Below the pieces are notes generated by a model that did no database searches, had not been told where the DNA came from, and saw nothing but the letters and a program-made list of their open reading frames with translations. This document shows, piece after piece, positions 26,501-33,947 of a stretch of 64,000 nt of DNA; position 1 is the stretch's first letter, and every line of letters starts with the position of its first letter. Origin of the DNA: Pseudomonadota bacterium (GTDB taxonomy: Bacteria > Pseudomonadota > Gammaproteobacteria > Xanthomonadales > Xanthomonadaceae); NCBI GenBank assembly GCA_021821195.1, contig JAKACT010000001.1, positions 558,001 through 622,000 of the forward strand. Reading direction: 5' to 3'. The position numbers and the translations under genes are program-made.

Positions 26501-27331
26501 GCGCCAGTCGCCCTGCCCGGTGGCCTTGTGCAACCCGCCCCAGTACTCGCGGCAGGGATCGGGCACGTACAGGAACACCGGCGCGCTGCGCGCGTACGCC
26601 CGCAGCACCGACAGCTCTGCCGGCGGCAGGTGCGACAGGCCCACCACGTGCAGCGGCGCGCGCGGCGCTGCATCCGCCTGCAGCGCAGACACCAGCGCAT
26701 CGACCATGCGGCCGCGATGCTCGCCCAGCGCCGTGACCACCGCCTGCCAGAGCGGCGCCAGGCAGGCGGATTCCAGCGCATTCAAGGCGTCATCGCCGTG
26801 CTTCGCGGTGGCGTAGGCGTGCTTGCCTGCCTCCCACGCCTGCAGCCAGTCGCTGCGGTACACTAGGTACTGCGAGAACACCCGCGCCAGCCGGTCGGCC
26901 AGCTGGAAGCGGCGCAGCGCGCGCTCGTCGGCGCTGCCGGCAGCATCCAGATAGGCCAGCACCCGCGGATCGGTGACGCCATGCGCGCCCGGATCACCCA
27001 GCATCGCGTGCAGGGTCCAGCGCAGGTGCCCGCGGCGATAGTGCGGCAGCGATACCGCGCGTTCGCCCAGCAGTTGCGTCGACAGCCCATCCAACCAGGT
27101 GCTGGGCAGCTGCACGTCGAGGTTGGCGACCACCCGGCCCGGGCCCACCTGCCGCGCCAGCGCACCGGCGAGCCATTGCTTCATCCCCGGGTGCGCCGCG
27201 ATGACCGTCTGCGGGGCCAACGGATGCGCCGGCCGCGTCTCCGCCAGCAGGGTTTCCAGTGGCGCCAGCAATGCTTCCAGCCGGCTGGCCCGTAGCAGGG
27301 TCAGGCCTGCGGCGTTTTCAGCAATGTTCAA
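23561..27331 (-). CDS. recC: Exodeoxyribonuclease V subunit gamma
   Basis: A 1256-residue RecC, first gene of recCBD. It starts with TTG (27,331) after GGGGAGCG. The inactivated helicase-like and nuclease-like domains of RecC are recognisable by SHLPPAELSVLRAYA, HACHTRQRELEVLRDAL, GAFPRRPSDGGIDLM and the DDRYLFLE segment. RecC scans for Chi and splits the duplex for RecB and RecD. The region between about 3400 and 3480 nt of the gene (encoding KKTKGKKGQAEAES) is a low-complexity lysine-rich insertion before the C-terminus. Confidence 0.96.
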   Translation of the reverse strand: MNIAENAAGLTLLRASRLEALLAPLETLLAETRPAHPLAPQTVIAAHPGMKQWLAGALARQVGPGRVVANLDVQLPSTWLDGLSTQLLGERAVSLPHYRRGHLRWTLHAMLGDPGAHGVTDPRVLAYLDAAGSADERALRRFQLADRLARVFSQYLVYRSDWLQAWEAGKHAYATAKHGDDALNALESACLAPLWQAVVTALGEHRGRMVDALVSALQADAAPRAPLHVVGLSHLPPAELSVLRAYARSAPVFLYVPDPCREYWGGLHKATGQGDWRRPDASGWQSFRQEEQARFDEPDALDWRDQGHPLLARWGRLGQHFFAALVDGELREDIRHWQDDGAEAPTHRLARLQESIRRLRPELMQEDASATDAATDPSLRIHACHTRQRELEVLRDALLDAIGADDDAAVRAGDIVVMAPDIQAYLPLIPAVFGEPGSARERLLPYHLADVPVARSHPLFAVFDTLLGLGASRITAPEVVDLLGVTEVQAALHLDAGDADILVEWLRNSRVAWALDAAHKQSLSLPPRAEHSFAWAMDRLLAGYLMADVPGGIDPQAVTLPDGTALLPLAGIEGPSAAALGSLDRLLCELQAWRDLAHVEQPASQWAAVLRERVDALLRIDRTDADARAALSVVHRAIAQLAAEPARNGEDPVLRLSVVRELLQDALAAAPERQRFLMGGITFCGMVPQRAIPFDMVCVLGLDEGAFPRRPSDGGIDLMARIRRLGDRDVPGDDRYLFLETVMSARKRLHLSYIGQGVRDGKHRNPAAPLAELLAELDRACGNAPDVGEAPRPWLVRHPLQPFDGRYFDGSHPALFSFSPAFAGMRGAGRATLPRLRDGNLPAPEPLPEPLPLATLEGFFKDPAKALLKDHLQLSLDALDDDVRLAEDEPMDAISPIHSVARKVFLQQVLPRKCGDPAWNWDRQPPAWVQFGGLLPLGGAGNAAWAKEADAVDALWSQADASGCFDARGQQGGQAVRVDVPLWLPGDAIAAEGVPQRMTGLLRNVFPLAGSEDGRQVVFAFPSTSDKDDGVKQPEALSFKDRVPAFLQWALLRLQRAGGEPPAPVHLTVLAAGEPDFAAQVNAWDLRYRGSDAVERAAMEADLRRRLRALVELMRMGREGLSWFHPKSGWAALRALQAAPKKTKGKKGQAEAESEADKQGPPTPEAQAAAQRAREAAIAKAVRNAWVKEHGEYEGERDYAPGYAQLLESDLVFGDPDSDPDNRALHALLQDAQAIQDLILLGESDTSPANASEEAA

Positions 27332-27390
27332 CAGTCGCTCCCCGTGTCTGCAATTCCATTGGATGACAGCGGCATCTCATCCCCTGCGAC

Positions 27391-27561
27391 TCAATCGAGG
27401 CTGGTCCTGACCCGGTTGCCGTCGGGAAGGATCCACATGCCGGTCTGCGGGTGGTATCGCACCCGCAGAAATCCTCCCGCTTCGGCCAACCGCTCCGCTT
27501 CGTGCTGGAGCCACAACGCCTCGACCACATTCACATCCACGTCCTGCGCATCGTCATACAT
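27391..27561 (-). CDS. Small hypothetical protein
   Basis: A 56-residue frame starting MYDDAQDVDVNVV and containing ALWLQHEAERLAEAGGFLRVRYHPQTGMWILPDGNRV. The amphipathic helix followed by a beta-rich end looks protein-like. The frame is open to 27,669 (92 codons), but the extra part is serine/arginine-rich. It is transcribed toward recC, 60 bp upstream of it. No family recognised and no strong ribosome binding site. Confidence 0.35.
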   Translation of the reverse strand: MYDDAQDVDVNVVEALWLQHEAERLAEAGGFLRVRYHPQTGMWILPDGNRVRTSLD

Positions 27562-27777
27562 CAACACGGTGTTCCGGCAGGCTCGCCTGTTCGCGAACAG
27601 GTACGACGCGAGTGCGCTGGAGGATCTGCTGGTGCGCGAGTTGGCATTCCGTACGGAGTCGACTTCCAAACGCCGGATGGGCTTCGTTTAAAGCGGAAAT
27701 CGAACAAGTTAGCGGCATCTTTGGCAAGATTGCCGCCGAACGGTTACACCCTCACACTTCGCGATGAGAAGCGTTCC

Positions 27778-28035
27778 ATGACGGTGGATAACATGCCTAT
27801 CAAACCTATCCATCTACCTCCAGAGCTGATCAAGATCCGGGGCGAACTTGCCGCCGTACTTGCGCTGGACAACGCTCCCTGGGATTTTGACATCGACGCA
27901 TGGCTCCAAGAATGGCTACGCCTTCCCCAGCCCGCCCTTGGCGGAGTAGCCCCTATGGACATGCTCAATTCACGGAGCGGAATTGAGCATGTGACGCGGA
28001 TCTTGGGGAGCTTGATGAGCAGTTCGTATCAATAG
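27778..28035 (+). CDS. MbcA/ParS/Xre toxin-binding-domain protein (orphan antitoxin-like)
   Basis: An 85-residue protein whose second half, WLQEWLRLPQPALGGVAPMDMLNSRSGIEHVTRILGSL (about 46-80), fits the Xre/MbcA/ParS toxin-binding domain (formerly DUF2384). Antitoxins with this domain neutralise RES-domain NAD-degrading toxins, usually encoded next to them. No RES gene lies beside it. The start at 27,778 is a choice: the frame is open far upstream, and the sequence before it does not look like a helix-turn-helix. It converges with the related gene at 28,239-28,604. Confidence 0.55.
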   Translation: MTVDNMPIKPIHLPPELIKIRGELAAVLALDNAPWDFDIDAWLQEWLRLPQPALGGVAPMDMLNSRSGIEHVTRILGSLMSSSYQ

Positions 28036-28090
28036 CTGCTTTCTGCCGCGGACTCTGATCGGCCCATGGAGAGGGGGGCTTCGAGCTGTT

Positions 28091-28103
28091 CTGTAAGTTA
28101 CAG
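28091..28103. promoter_or_regulatory. Palindrome CTGTAAGTTACAG
   Basis: A perfect 13-bp dyad (odd centre) in the gap between two convergent antitoxin-like genes. CTGTAA recurs at 28,110 and TGTAA at 28,121. A TATATAT stretch follows at 28,131. Looks like an operator for a dimeric regulator; no downstream gene of normal size begins here. Confidence 0.5.
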
Positions 28104-28190
28104 AAGCCGCTGTAAATTCCTGTAAAGCTTATATATCAATGAGTTACGAGACTCGTTGTGGCGTTCGCCAACGCTGATTTTTGGCATCGC

Positions 28191-28201
28191 TGTAAGTTAC
28201 A
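28191..28201. promoter_or_regulatory. Second TGTAAGTTACA palindrome
   Basis: The same 11-bp core as at 28,092-28,102, exactly 99 bp further on. Two identical dyads on either side of an AT-rich stretch support a shared DNA-binding protein, perhaps one of the neighbouring antitoxin-like proteins. Confidence 0.5.
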
Positions 28202-28238
28202 ACGCTCTGAGCATGCCATTCAGATGGCGTCCAAGACA

Positions 28239-28604
28239 CTAATCCAGTTGCGCATCAAGATATTCACGTACAGCGGCCAGTCCATCGATGCCCTCTTCCG
28301 CCACCAAGTCGATCGCGGGTCGTCCAGCAAACAACGGCGCACTGTTGGGCCGCATGATCCAACCGTCGGCCTGGATCTCATTGGGAAAGATCGTGTGCAG
28401 CGCCTTATAGATGCCAAGAACGTAGCTGATGCGAGTTAGCACATCAGGAGGCAAGTCAGCACAGTCGCCGCGGCGCCAAGAATCGAGAACCCGTAGATCT
28501 TCGCAGCCCAATAGCGAGCCCTGCTGATCGGGCGACATCTGCCACTTCTCGGAAATGCGAAAAAAGGTCCGGAGGCCAGAACCCGCCAACTCTTGCTCGG
28601 TCAT
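28239..28604 (-). CDS. MbcA/ParS/Xre antitoxin-like protein
   Basis: A 121-residue protein with an N-terminal helix-turn-helix-like part (FRISEKWQMSPDQQGSLLG, then VLDSWRRGD) and a C-terminal toxin-binding-like domain (GWIMRPNSAPLFAGRPAIDLVAEEGIDGLAAVREYLDAQ). The layout matches Xre-MbcA antitoxins of RES toxins. I start it at MTEQE (28,604); the GGGAGGG about 23 nt upstream may point to a different start. It is the last of four minus-strand genes spaced 55-90 bp apart or closer (29,711 to 28,239). No RES toxin follows it. Confidence 0.65.
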   Translation of the reverse strand: MTEQELAGSGLRTFFRISEKWQMSPDQQGSLLGCEDLRVLDSWRRGDCADLPPDVLTRISYVLGIYKALHTIFPNEIQADGWIMRPNSAPLFAGRPAIDLVAEEGIDGLAAVREYLDAQLD

Positions 28605-28659
28605 AGATTTGCTGCCATTGCACGACCCTCCCTCGACTCTTAGCTCAAGCAGGCCAAAA

Positions 28660-28938
28660 CTAGGCCGAGAATCCATGAGCAGCGCTTTGAATAATAGCCA
28701 GGACGTCCGCGGCACGTCCCTCCGCTACAGCCCTCGCGGGAGAGCTCTGCAATCCTCTCAAGTCGGCGCATACCCATCGAGCTGCCGATTCCGGATTCGA
28801 AAACAGCTCCAGGATGTGCCGTGCAAGTTCCGGCTCCGCTTTCACCAGCGCAGTCCAAACCGCATGGCGACACGCAGTGATGTCGCCAGCCTTGGCCTCT
28901 TCGGCAGCGACTGCCTTCAACAGCTCCTCATGCTGCAT
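28660..28938 (-). CDS. Small protein with antitoxin-like C-terminus
   Basis: A 92-residue protein (MQHEELLKAVAAEEAKAG at the start) preceded by GGGAGGTCCGT. The C-terminal ARWVCADLRGLQSSPARAVAEGRAADVLAIIQSAAHG resembles a short Xre/MbcA/ParS toxin-binding domain, but the helix-turn-helix part is missing, so the relation is tentative. It sits between two clearer family members in the same orientation, 91 bp after one and 55 bp before the other. Confidence 0.5.
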   Translation of the reverse strand: MQHEELLKAVAAEEAKAGDITACRHAVWTALVKAEPELARHILELFSNPESAARWVCADLRGLQSSPARAVAEGRAADVLAIIQSAAHGFSA

Positions 28939-29029
28939 ACGGACCTCCCTGGCCTGCGACGCCCTTGGCATCGACGAGCAAGATGCTTGGATCGGAAACG
29001 TTTTTTGACACGCGCACTCAGCAGCCTCC

Positions 29030-29407
29030 TCACCCGTTCTGACCAGAAGATAGGGTCTGAAGGTAGCGCATCGCCTTCGCGGCTTCCCCGTCTCTCACCA
29101 CCTCAAGCAAAGTCCTATGCCCGAGAAACCTGATCGGCGTCGCTTTCATGTAATCCGCCGCCAGTCCCGCGTCGGTCTGCAACATCAACAGTTGATTGAG
29201 AACGCTGACGAAGGGCTTTAGCCGCTCTTGGACCTGCGGGTCGCCGGATCGGCGCTGCAGAATGTCGAGGTCCACACACAGCACCTCTGCAAGCGCCGCT
29301 TCGGAAATCCGGAGCGCGCGAGCAAAGCTCGCCGGACACATGGAGTTGGCCTCCTCTTCCGGAAGCGCGCTTTCCATACGGTCCATCGGCTTGTGGCTTC
29401 CCTGCAT
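29030..29407 (-). CDS. MbcA/ParS/Xre antitoxin-like protein
   Basis: A 125-residue protein. SFARALRISEAALAEVLCVDLDILQRR (about 26-52) looks like the helix-turn-helix of Xre-MbcA antitoxins, and YMKATPIRFLGHRTLLEVVRDGEAAKAMRYLQTL (about 88-120) the toxin-binding end. AAGGAG lies just before the ATG at 29,407 and overlaps the stop of the upstream 99-residue gene, indicating coupled translation. If this is an antitoxin, that upstream protein is the natural partner candidate. Confidence 0.65.
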   Translation of the reverse strand: MQGSHKPMDRMESALPEEEANSMCPASFARALRISEAALAEVLCVDLDILQRRSGDPQVQERLKPFVSVLNQLLMLQTDAGLAADYMKATPIRFLGHRTLLEVVRDGEAAKAMRYLQTLSSGQNG

Positions 29408-29411
29408 GGCT

Positions 29412-29711
29412 CTACTCCTTGATCGTCCAAGTGGTACGCCTAGGTAACAAACCCATGCTGGCGGCGTATGTCGCGGCCACCTGCTCAGACGGGAAGCGAA
29501 GCGGGCGAGGCAGGTTCCAGCCATCCGGTCGTATGAGGTTGGGCGCCGGCAGGGGCTCGTCCCGCAGCACTCTTGTGAATCCACGGCCCCGCACGATCAG
29601 CACCCAAGAGGAGGTTCTCCCATCGAACACCTGAGCAGGCTCAATGGCTCTGACAAGCCCGAACAAGCGGGCCATCTGCAATGGAAACAGGGAGATCAGT
29701 CTGTACCGCAC
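29412..29711 (-). CDS. Unknown 99-residue protein, partner of the antitoxin-like gene
   Basis: Begins with GTG after a strong GGAGGAG. The sequence has an aromatic/hydrophobic N-terminus (YRLISLFPLQMARLFGLV), a central beta-like part (SSWVLIVRGRGFTRVL) and the end FPSEQVAATYAASMGLLPRRTTW. It is only 4 bp from the next start. At 99 residues it is much shorter than RES toxins and has no motif of a toxin family I know. It could be a new toxin type, an accessory factor or a truncated protein. Confidence 0.6.
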   Translation of the reverse strand: MRYRLISLFPLQMARLFGLVRAIEPAQVFDGRTSSWVLIVRGRGFTRVLRDEPLPAPNLIRPDGWNLPRPLRFPSEQVAATYAASMGLLPRRTTWTIKE

Positions 29712-29812
29712 CGGGGCAACTCCTCCAAAGTCAGGGGAGCAGGATTGCCGAACGCAGTCTCGCCAGCTGCGACCCGCGTCAAACCTGTCCTGCTACCCCC
29801 GTTTCACCAGGA

Positions 29813-29986
29813 TCACAGCCCTGGAAGGAGCGACTTGGTGGGGACATAGTCCGTCTCCAAGTACGCGGCCTGTCTCTTGATCAACGCCCATTGCTCCGGC
29901 GTGAAATCCGGGACGTCTGCGGATGGCCGACGTCGACTTCGGACGGGATCGTCTCTGCCATTTCGGGCTCTTTGATCGCGGCGCAC
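29813..29986 (-). CDS. Possible small protein upstream of the antitoxin-like cluster
   Basis: A 57-codon frame starting with GTG. An arginine-rich N-terminus (RDQRARNGRDDPVRSRRR) precedes DFTPEQWALIKRQAAYLE and VPTKSLLPGL, which looks like a conserved helix and tail. GAGAAGG lies about 14 nt before the start. It would be first in the same direction as the 29,711 gene, 101 bp upstream. Coding status is uncertain. Confidence 0.3.
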   Translation of the reverse strand: MRRDQRARNGRDDPVRSRRRPSADVPDFTPEQWALIKRQAAYLETDYVPTKSLLPGL

Positions 29987-30219
29987 ACCGTGAGTCTACC
30001 TTCTCCCGGCTAAAGTTCCGGCATCCATGCGGCGCATCTGCTGCTTCGTGCTCCTCTTGTGGCCAAGTTGCGTTCGCTACTGCGCGGCCGACTCGCACCT
30101 GTCGCAGAAAACAGCCCGCTAAACAATGCTCAAACGAAAGGGTCCAATCCCCCGTCATTTTTGGGGACCCCTGAAGGATCTGATCGAGCCAGACCCGAGT
30201 GTGGGCGGAATTTCTGCGC

Positions 30220-30461
30220 AATGGCCGACTTTTATCCCGCTAAAAACACCCAACAGAACAATCACTTAGCCTCGCTTGCGGGGAAAATGGCCGACTTTTC
30301 CAGTAGGACGTCGCTGCAACGAAGGGATTTCGACGAGTAGGAAGGGCATTTCCAGCCCCAGATCGAGCCACCCAACGTGGAATGGCCGACTTTTCCAAAC
30401 GATAAACCGCCGGTCCTACAAGCACTTTCCCGAAGCGCAGGCCCGAATGGCCGACTTTTCC
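30220..30461 (+). repeat. Iteron-like repeats AATGGCCGACTTTTCC (four copies)
   Basis: Copies at 30,220-30,235 (last two bases differ), 30,286-30,301, 30,381-30,396 and 30,446-30,461, all in the same direction, with start-to-start distances 66, 95 and 65 bp (about 6, 9 and 6 helical turns). Three copies are identical over 16 bp. Spacing and direction resemble plasmid iterons; no replication protein gene is adjacent. Confidence 0.85.
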
Positions 30462-30607
30462 CGGCACCATCTTGCTCGACCCTGGACACGATCGGGCCAC
30501 GGCACTGGATGCAAGCGAACGTGCCGCGTGGCAATGACGCACAACACTACTCGACGCCCTCTCAGCACCATCGGTGCATTGGTTTAGCTCCGTGTATATC
30601 TATCTAT

Positions 30608-30760
30608 CGCGGAAAGTTGGACTTTCCGGGATATACGCGGAAAGTCGACGAGAAACGCCGTTTCCTACCAAGAATCCGCGTTAGAAGTTACCGGATTCGC
30701 CAGCTTTCCCGCCATACGCGGAAAGTCAGAGAATCCGCGTATATATATCTACGCGGAAAG
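30608..30760 (+). repeat. CGCGGAAAG repeats (four copies) with an internal dyad
   Basis: CGCGGAAAG occurs at 30,608-30,616, 30,636-30,644, 30,717-30,725 and 30,752-30,760; three are preceded by TA or CTA and three followed by T. The first is part of the palindrome GGAAAGT-TGG-ACTTTCC (30,611-30,627). AATCCGCGT, its partial reverse, appears twice (30,673 and 30,732). The core GGAAAGTC also matches the reverse complement of the AATGGCCGACTTTTCC repeats, so the two sets may bind one protein. Confidence 0.8.
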
Positions 30761-31168
30761 AGTAGCGCCGGCGCATGCTACGCGGGATGTGAGAGGGGCC
30801 CGGAGAGCCGCGATTTCATTGGTCTGCGTCCCGCCCCTGCTGCCGGAAGACGCAGCCGAAAGCGCTTGGGGACGCATCACTCAGGCGCCCGGAAGGCCGC
30901 CAGAACAACCGGTCGATGGCGTACCGGCCTGCAGCGAGAAGCTGCAACAATCGAGACCCGGCCACCATGACGCCACCAGCGGTCTCTATCACCCGCCCCT
31001 TGCCGAAGTTGCCCGACACCGATGATGCTTGTTCGAGCCCGTGCGACCAGATGTGCCACCTGGGCTCTGGCGGCCCTTTGAAAATGCGGGTAAAACGGGG
31101 TTACCCTCATCGGCGCCGGCGCTTGGCACAACCAAATGAATGACCGTGTGAGTAGAACTGTGAGTAGA

Positions 31169-31184
31169 CGGAAAAATTTTTCCG
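31169..31184. promoter_or_regulatory. Perfect 16-bp palindrome CGGAAAAATTTTTCCG
   Basis: Sixteen bases, fully self-complementary, at the right end of the gene-poor region. The GGAAA half again recalls the neighbouring repeats. Two TGTGAGTAGA copies (31,147 and 31,160) stand just before it. Likely a protein-binding site; nothing shows which gene it would control. Confidence 0.45.
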
Positions 31185-31425
31185 CCCGATTTCCCCGATA
31201 TTTCAAGGAGCTGGGCGAATTGTCCGCATCCAACTTCGGGCGCCATATTCTTAAAGACTGGGGTCGCTTCGGCGGCCCCAAGTTTTTTCGGCGCACCCAG
31301 GACGTAGCCGAGTGGATTGCCAGCCGAGTGGCATCGGCACCACGCTCCGGTATCCAGCTCCCGCCCGCGGGTATGCCAGGCAGCCCACTCCGTTGCGGCA
31401 ACGGCAGGTTCTCGCGGGGCAACCG

Positions 31426-32061
31426 TCACCCCAGCGACAGCGCGAACGCGAGCTGCGCCGCGTAATACAGCGGCAGGCCCCAGGCCTTGTTCATCGGCCC
31501 CGGGGCAACGAACCGGTTGCGGGCCACGGCCACGTCAGAGACAGCGAACGCCAGTGCGCCGACGGCATAGCGCCAGTCCCCGCCGGCGCCCGTCGCCGCG
31601 ATCGCCGACGCCACCATCACCACCAGTGCCGCCACGTAGGCAGCCACGGCAACGCGATAGAACGCCTTCAGGTGCGGCCACAGCCAGCGCACCAGCAACA
31701 CGCCGCTGACGCCCATGACGGCGATTGCGCCCACCAGTTCCGACAGGTCCAGCGGCAGCCCTAGGAACGCGACGGCAAACGCAAGGTGCGCGGCGAGGAA
31801 GGCGGCCAGCCCACCAAGGAAGACCCGGCTGCGCGTGGACAGCAGCAGGGCATCGCCGACCCAGCTCAACAGGAATGCGGCCAACAACCAGCGCCCGTGG
31901 CGGCTTTCCGCCGCGCCCAGCAGCCAGGCGATGGCAACGAAAGCGCTGCTGGCGGCCAGCTTGGCCAGCGCGCGGACCGGCTGCGACCGGCGGAACTCCG
32001 CCCAGACCAGCGCCGCGACCGCGATCACGCCGACCCCGACCAGCACGACAACCACGTTCAT
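31426..32061 (-). CDS. YhhN-family membrane protein
   Basis: A 211-residue, almost wholly hydrophobic protein with about seven to eight membrane segments. The pattern FLLSWVGDALLL, FLGGLAAFLAAHLAFAVAF, and the C-terminal GALAFAVSDVAVARN and YYAAQLAFALS is typical of the YhhN/TMEM86 family, of which the animal member is a lysoplasmalogenase. The bacterial substrate is not settled. The start at 32,061 gives the first membrane helix at once; the frame is open further upstream but without a membrane-protein character. It is divergent from the HDOD-GGDEF gene. Confidence 0.82.
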   Translation of the reverse strand: MNVVVVLVGVGVIAVAALVWAEFRRSQPVRALAKLAASSAFVAIAWLLGAAESRHGRWLLAAFLLSWVGDALLLSTRSRVFLGGLAAFLAAHLAFAVAFLGLPLDLSELVGAIAVMGVSGVLLVRWLWPHLKAFYRVAVAAYVAALVVMVASAIAATGAGGDWRYAVGALAFAVSDVAVARNRFVAPGPMNKAWGLPLYYAAQLAFALSLG

Positions 32062-32383
32062 AGCCGCGGCGCCTGTGGCCACACGGGGCTCCGTGGGGCC
32101 GCATCCGGCAACCCAGCCGATGGATTTTCCATTCCTCCCCCATGGCGCCAAGCGCCCGCAATCCCGCCTGAAGTGCCAACCGGCGGCCTGCCCGCCGGGA
32201 TGCAACAACGCCCGCCGCGGCCGCGCGAAGCAACGAGCAAGCCGCCCGCCGGACCACCACGGCAGGCGACGCGGCGGGCAATTCCCCTACCGATGCAGCC
32301 GCGCGATGCCGTTTGATCCGCCCCGGCTTACCACAACCCCTGTTCACACGCATACTAGGGCCTTGGAACCCAATCCCCGCACG

Positions 32384-33871
32384 ATGCGAACGGAACTCGA
32401 AGCCACCCTCCTGCACTGCCGCAACTTGCCATCGCCGCCAAGCGTCGCGATGCAGATCATCGCGCTTGCGCAGGACCCCAACGCCACCCTGGGCTCGGCG
32501 GCGCAGCTCATAGGCGTCGACCCGGCGCTAAGCGCGCGCCTGCTGCGGGTCGCCAACTCGCCGCTGTACGCCACCCGCCGCCGCATCGACACGCTCTCGC
32601 AGGCGATGGCGATGCTGGGACTCAACGCGACCCTGAGCTTGGCGCTGGGGTTCTCCCTGATCCACGGCCTGCGCGGCCATAACGGCACCGCCGAGCTACA
32701 GGAACGCATCTGGCGACGCAGCGTGCTGGCCGCGATGGCCGCCCGGCTGCTGGGCCAACAGGCCAGCCTGAAGCGTGCCGAAACCCTGATGCTGGCGGGG
32801 TTGCTGCAGGACATCGGCCGGCTGGCCCTGCTGCAGGCCATGCCGGAGGAATATTCGGCGCTGTGCGCCGGCGCCGAGGACAACGCCGCCCTGCTGGCGC
32901 TGGAGCACGAACGTTTCGACGCCGACCACGCCGCCGTCGGCACATGGCTGGCGCGCAGGTGGAACCTGCCCGACTACCTGGTGGAAGCCATCGCGGCCAG
33001 CGAACTGGAGGATGCGGAAGACCCCTTCCTGCGCTGCATCCAGGCGTCCGGCGCGATCGCCGACCTGTGGCTGGCGACGCCCGAGGCTGCAAGTGCCGCC
33101 CGCGCACTGGCCTGCGCCCGCACGGAAACAAGCACCGGCCGCGGCGAGGAAGCATTGGAGGAAGTGCTCTCGCTGCTGGCGGTCTCGCTGCCGGAAATCA
33201 GCACCCTGTTCGAGGTGCGGATCGACCAGCCCTCGCACCTGCAGGCGATTTCCGACGAGGCGCGTGAGCTGCTGATCCTGCGCAACCTGCGCCAGATCCA
33301 AGATGCCTCGCAGACGCACCAAGAGGCGCGGGTCACCGAGGAGCGCATGCGCCAGCTGAGCGAGCAGGCGCGCCGCGACCCGCTCACCGGGGTGTACAAC
33401 CGCCTGCACATGGAAGAGGTGCTGGAGCAGGAGTTCGCCTCGGCCGGCCTGCACCCGCTCACCGTCGCGCTGGTGGACCTCGACGACTTCAAGAAGATCA
33501 ACGACCAGTTCGGCCACCTGGTCGGCGACCAGGTACTCCGCCAGTTCGCACAGACCGTGCAGCGCACCCTGCGCAGCACCGACCTGATCGCACGCTACGG
33601 CGGCGAGGAATTCCTGCTGGTGCTCAACTATTCCAACGAATCCTCCGCACGGCAGGTGCTGCAGCGGCTGCTGGAAGAGGTGTCGCGCACGCCCATGGCG
33701 ATCGTCGACGGCCAGCCGGTCTTCACCACCTTCTCCGCCGGCATCGCCACCCACAACGGCGACCCGCAGAACCGCTTCGAAAGCGTCCACGACCTGCTGC
33801 AGGCGGCCGACGACGTCCTTTACGGCGCCAAGCGCGAAGGCCGCAACCGCGTCCGCCTGCACGGCGCGTGA
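32384..33871 (+). CDS. HDOD-GGDEF protein (putative diguanylate cyclase)
   Basis: A 495-residue cytoplasmic signalling protein. Residues ~10-220 form an HDOD domain ([18 protein letters not shown], then [10 protein letters not shown] and [11 protein letters not shown]); a helical linker (295-330) follows; residues ~332-490 form a GGDEF domain with the active-site GGEEF at 406-410 and the inhibitory I-site RSTD at 397-400. It should make cyclic di-GMP with product inhibition, gated by the HDOD part. The ATG at 32,384 matches the start of HDOD homology. A hairpin follows the stop, so it is probably transcribed separately from pyrH. Confidence 0.9.
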   Translation: MRTELEATLLHCRNLPSPPSVAMQIIALAQDPNATLGSAAQLIGVDPALSARLLRVANSPLYATRRRIDTLSQAMAMLGLNATLSLALGFSLIHGLRGHNGTAELQERIWRRSVLAAMAARLLGQQASLKRAETLMLAGLLQDIGRLALLQAMPEEYSALCAGAEDNAALLALEHERFDADHAAVGTWLARRWNLPDYLVEAIAASELEDAEDPFLRCIQASGAIADLWLATPEAASAARALACARTETSTGRGEEALEEVLSLLAVSLPEISTLFEVRIDQPSHLQAISDEARELLILRNLRQIQDASQTHQEARVTEERMRQLSEQARRDPLTGVYNRLHMEEVLEQEFASAGLHPLTVALVDLDDFKKINDQFGHLVGDQVLRQFAQTVQRTLRSTDLIARYGGEEFLLVLNYSNESSARQVLQRLLEEVSRTPMAIVDGQPVFTTFSAGIATHNGDPQNRFESVHDLLQAADDVLYGAKREGRNRVRLHGA

Positions 33872-33883
33872 CCACCTGCCCGC

Positions 33884-33906
33884 ACGCCGCGGAGCGGGCG
33901 CGGCGT
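33884..33906 (+). terminator. Hairpin after the HDOD-GGDEF gene
   Basis: Arms ACGCCGCG (33,884-33,891) and CGCGGCGT (33,899-33,906) with a 7-nt loop, 12 bp after the stop codon, followed only by TTCC. A plausible but weak intrinsic terminator. Confidence 0.5.
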
Positions 33907-33912
33907 TTCCGC

Positions 33913-33918
33913 TAGAAT
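33913..33918 (+). promoter_or_regulatory. -10-like TAGAAT before pyrH
   Basis: TAGAAT lies 29 bp before the pyrH ATG, just after the preceding hairpin. No clear -35 is visible at 16-18 bp upstream because that space is the GC-rich hairpin. Confidence 0.35.
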
Positions 33919-33947
33919 CCCCGGGTTTTCCATTGCCCGAGGCCCCC

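Larger units (their letters stand above)
29987..31425. other. Gene-poor region with repeats
   Basis: About 1.4 kb without a convincing gene, visibly less GC-rich than the flanks. It holds the AATGGCCGACTTTTCC repeats (30,220-30,461), the CGCGGAAAG repeats (30,608-30,760), AT-rich TATATATATC stretches, and a 16-bp palindrome at 31,169. Frames in it are short and low-complexity. The overall look is of a replication-origin or partition region rather than coding DNA. Confidence 0.6.

Noticed and set aside
29793-30221. A 142-codon minus-strand gene
   Set aside because: Arginine/cysteine-rich without pattern; a shorter frame in the same place (29,813-29,986) looks more like protein.
31300-31380. 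A tRNA suggested by GTAGCCGAGTGG
   Set aside because: No acceptor stem or anticodon arm can be formed around it.
31136-31465. A 109-codon plus-strand gene
   Set aside because: Its 3' part overlaps the YhhN gene on the other strand, the sequence is basic and low in pattern, and no ribosome binding site is seen.
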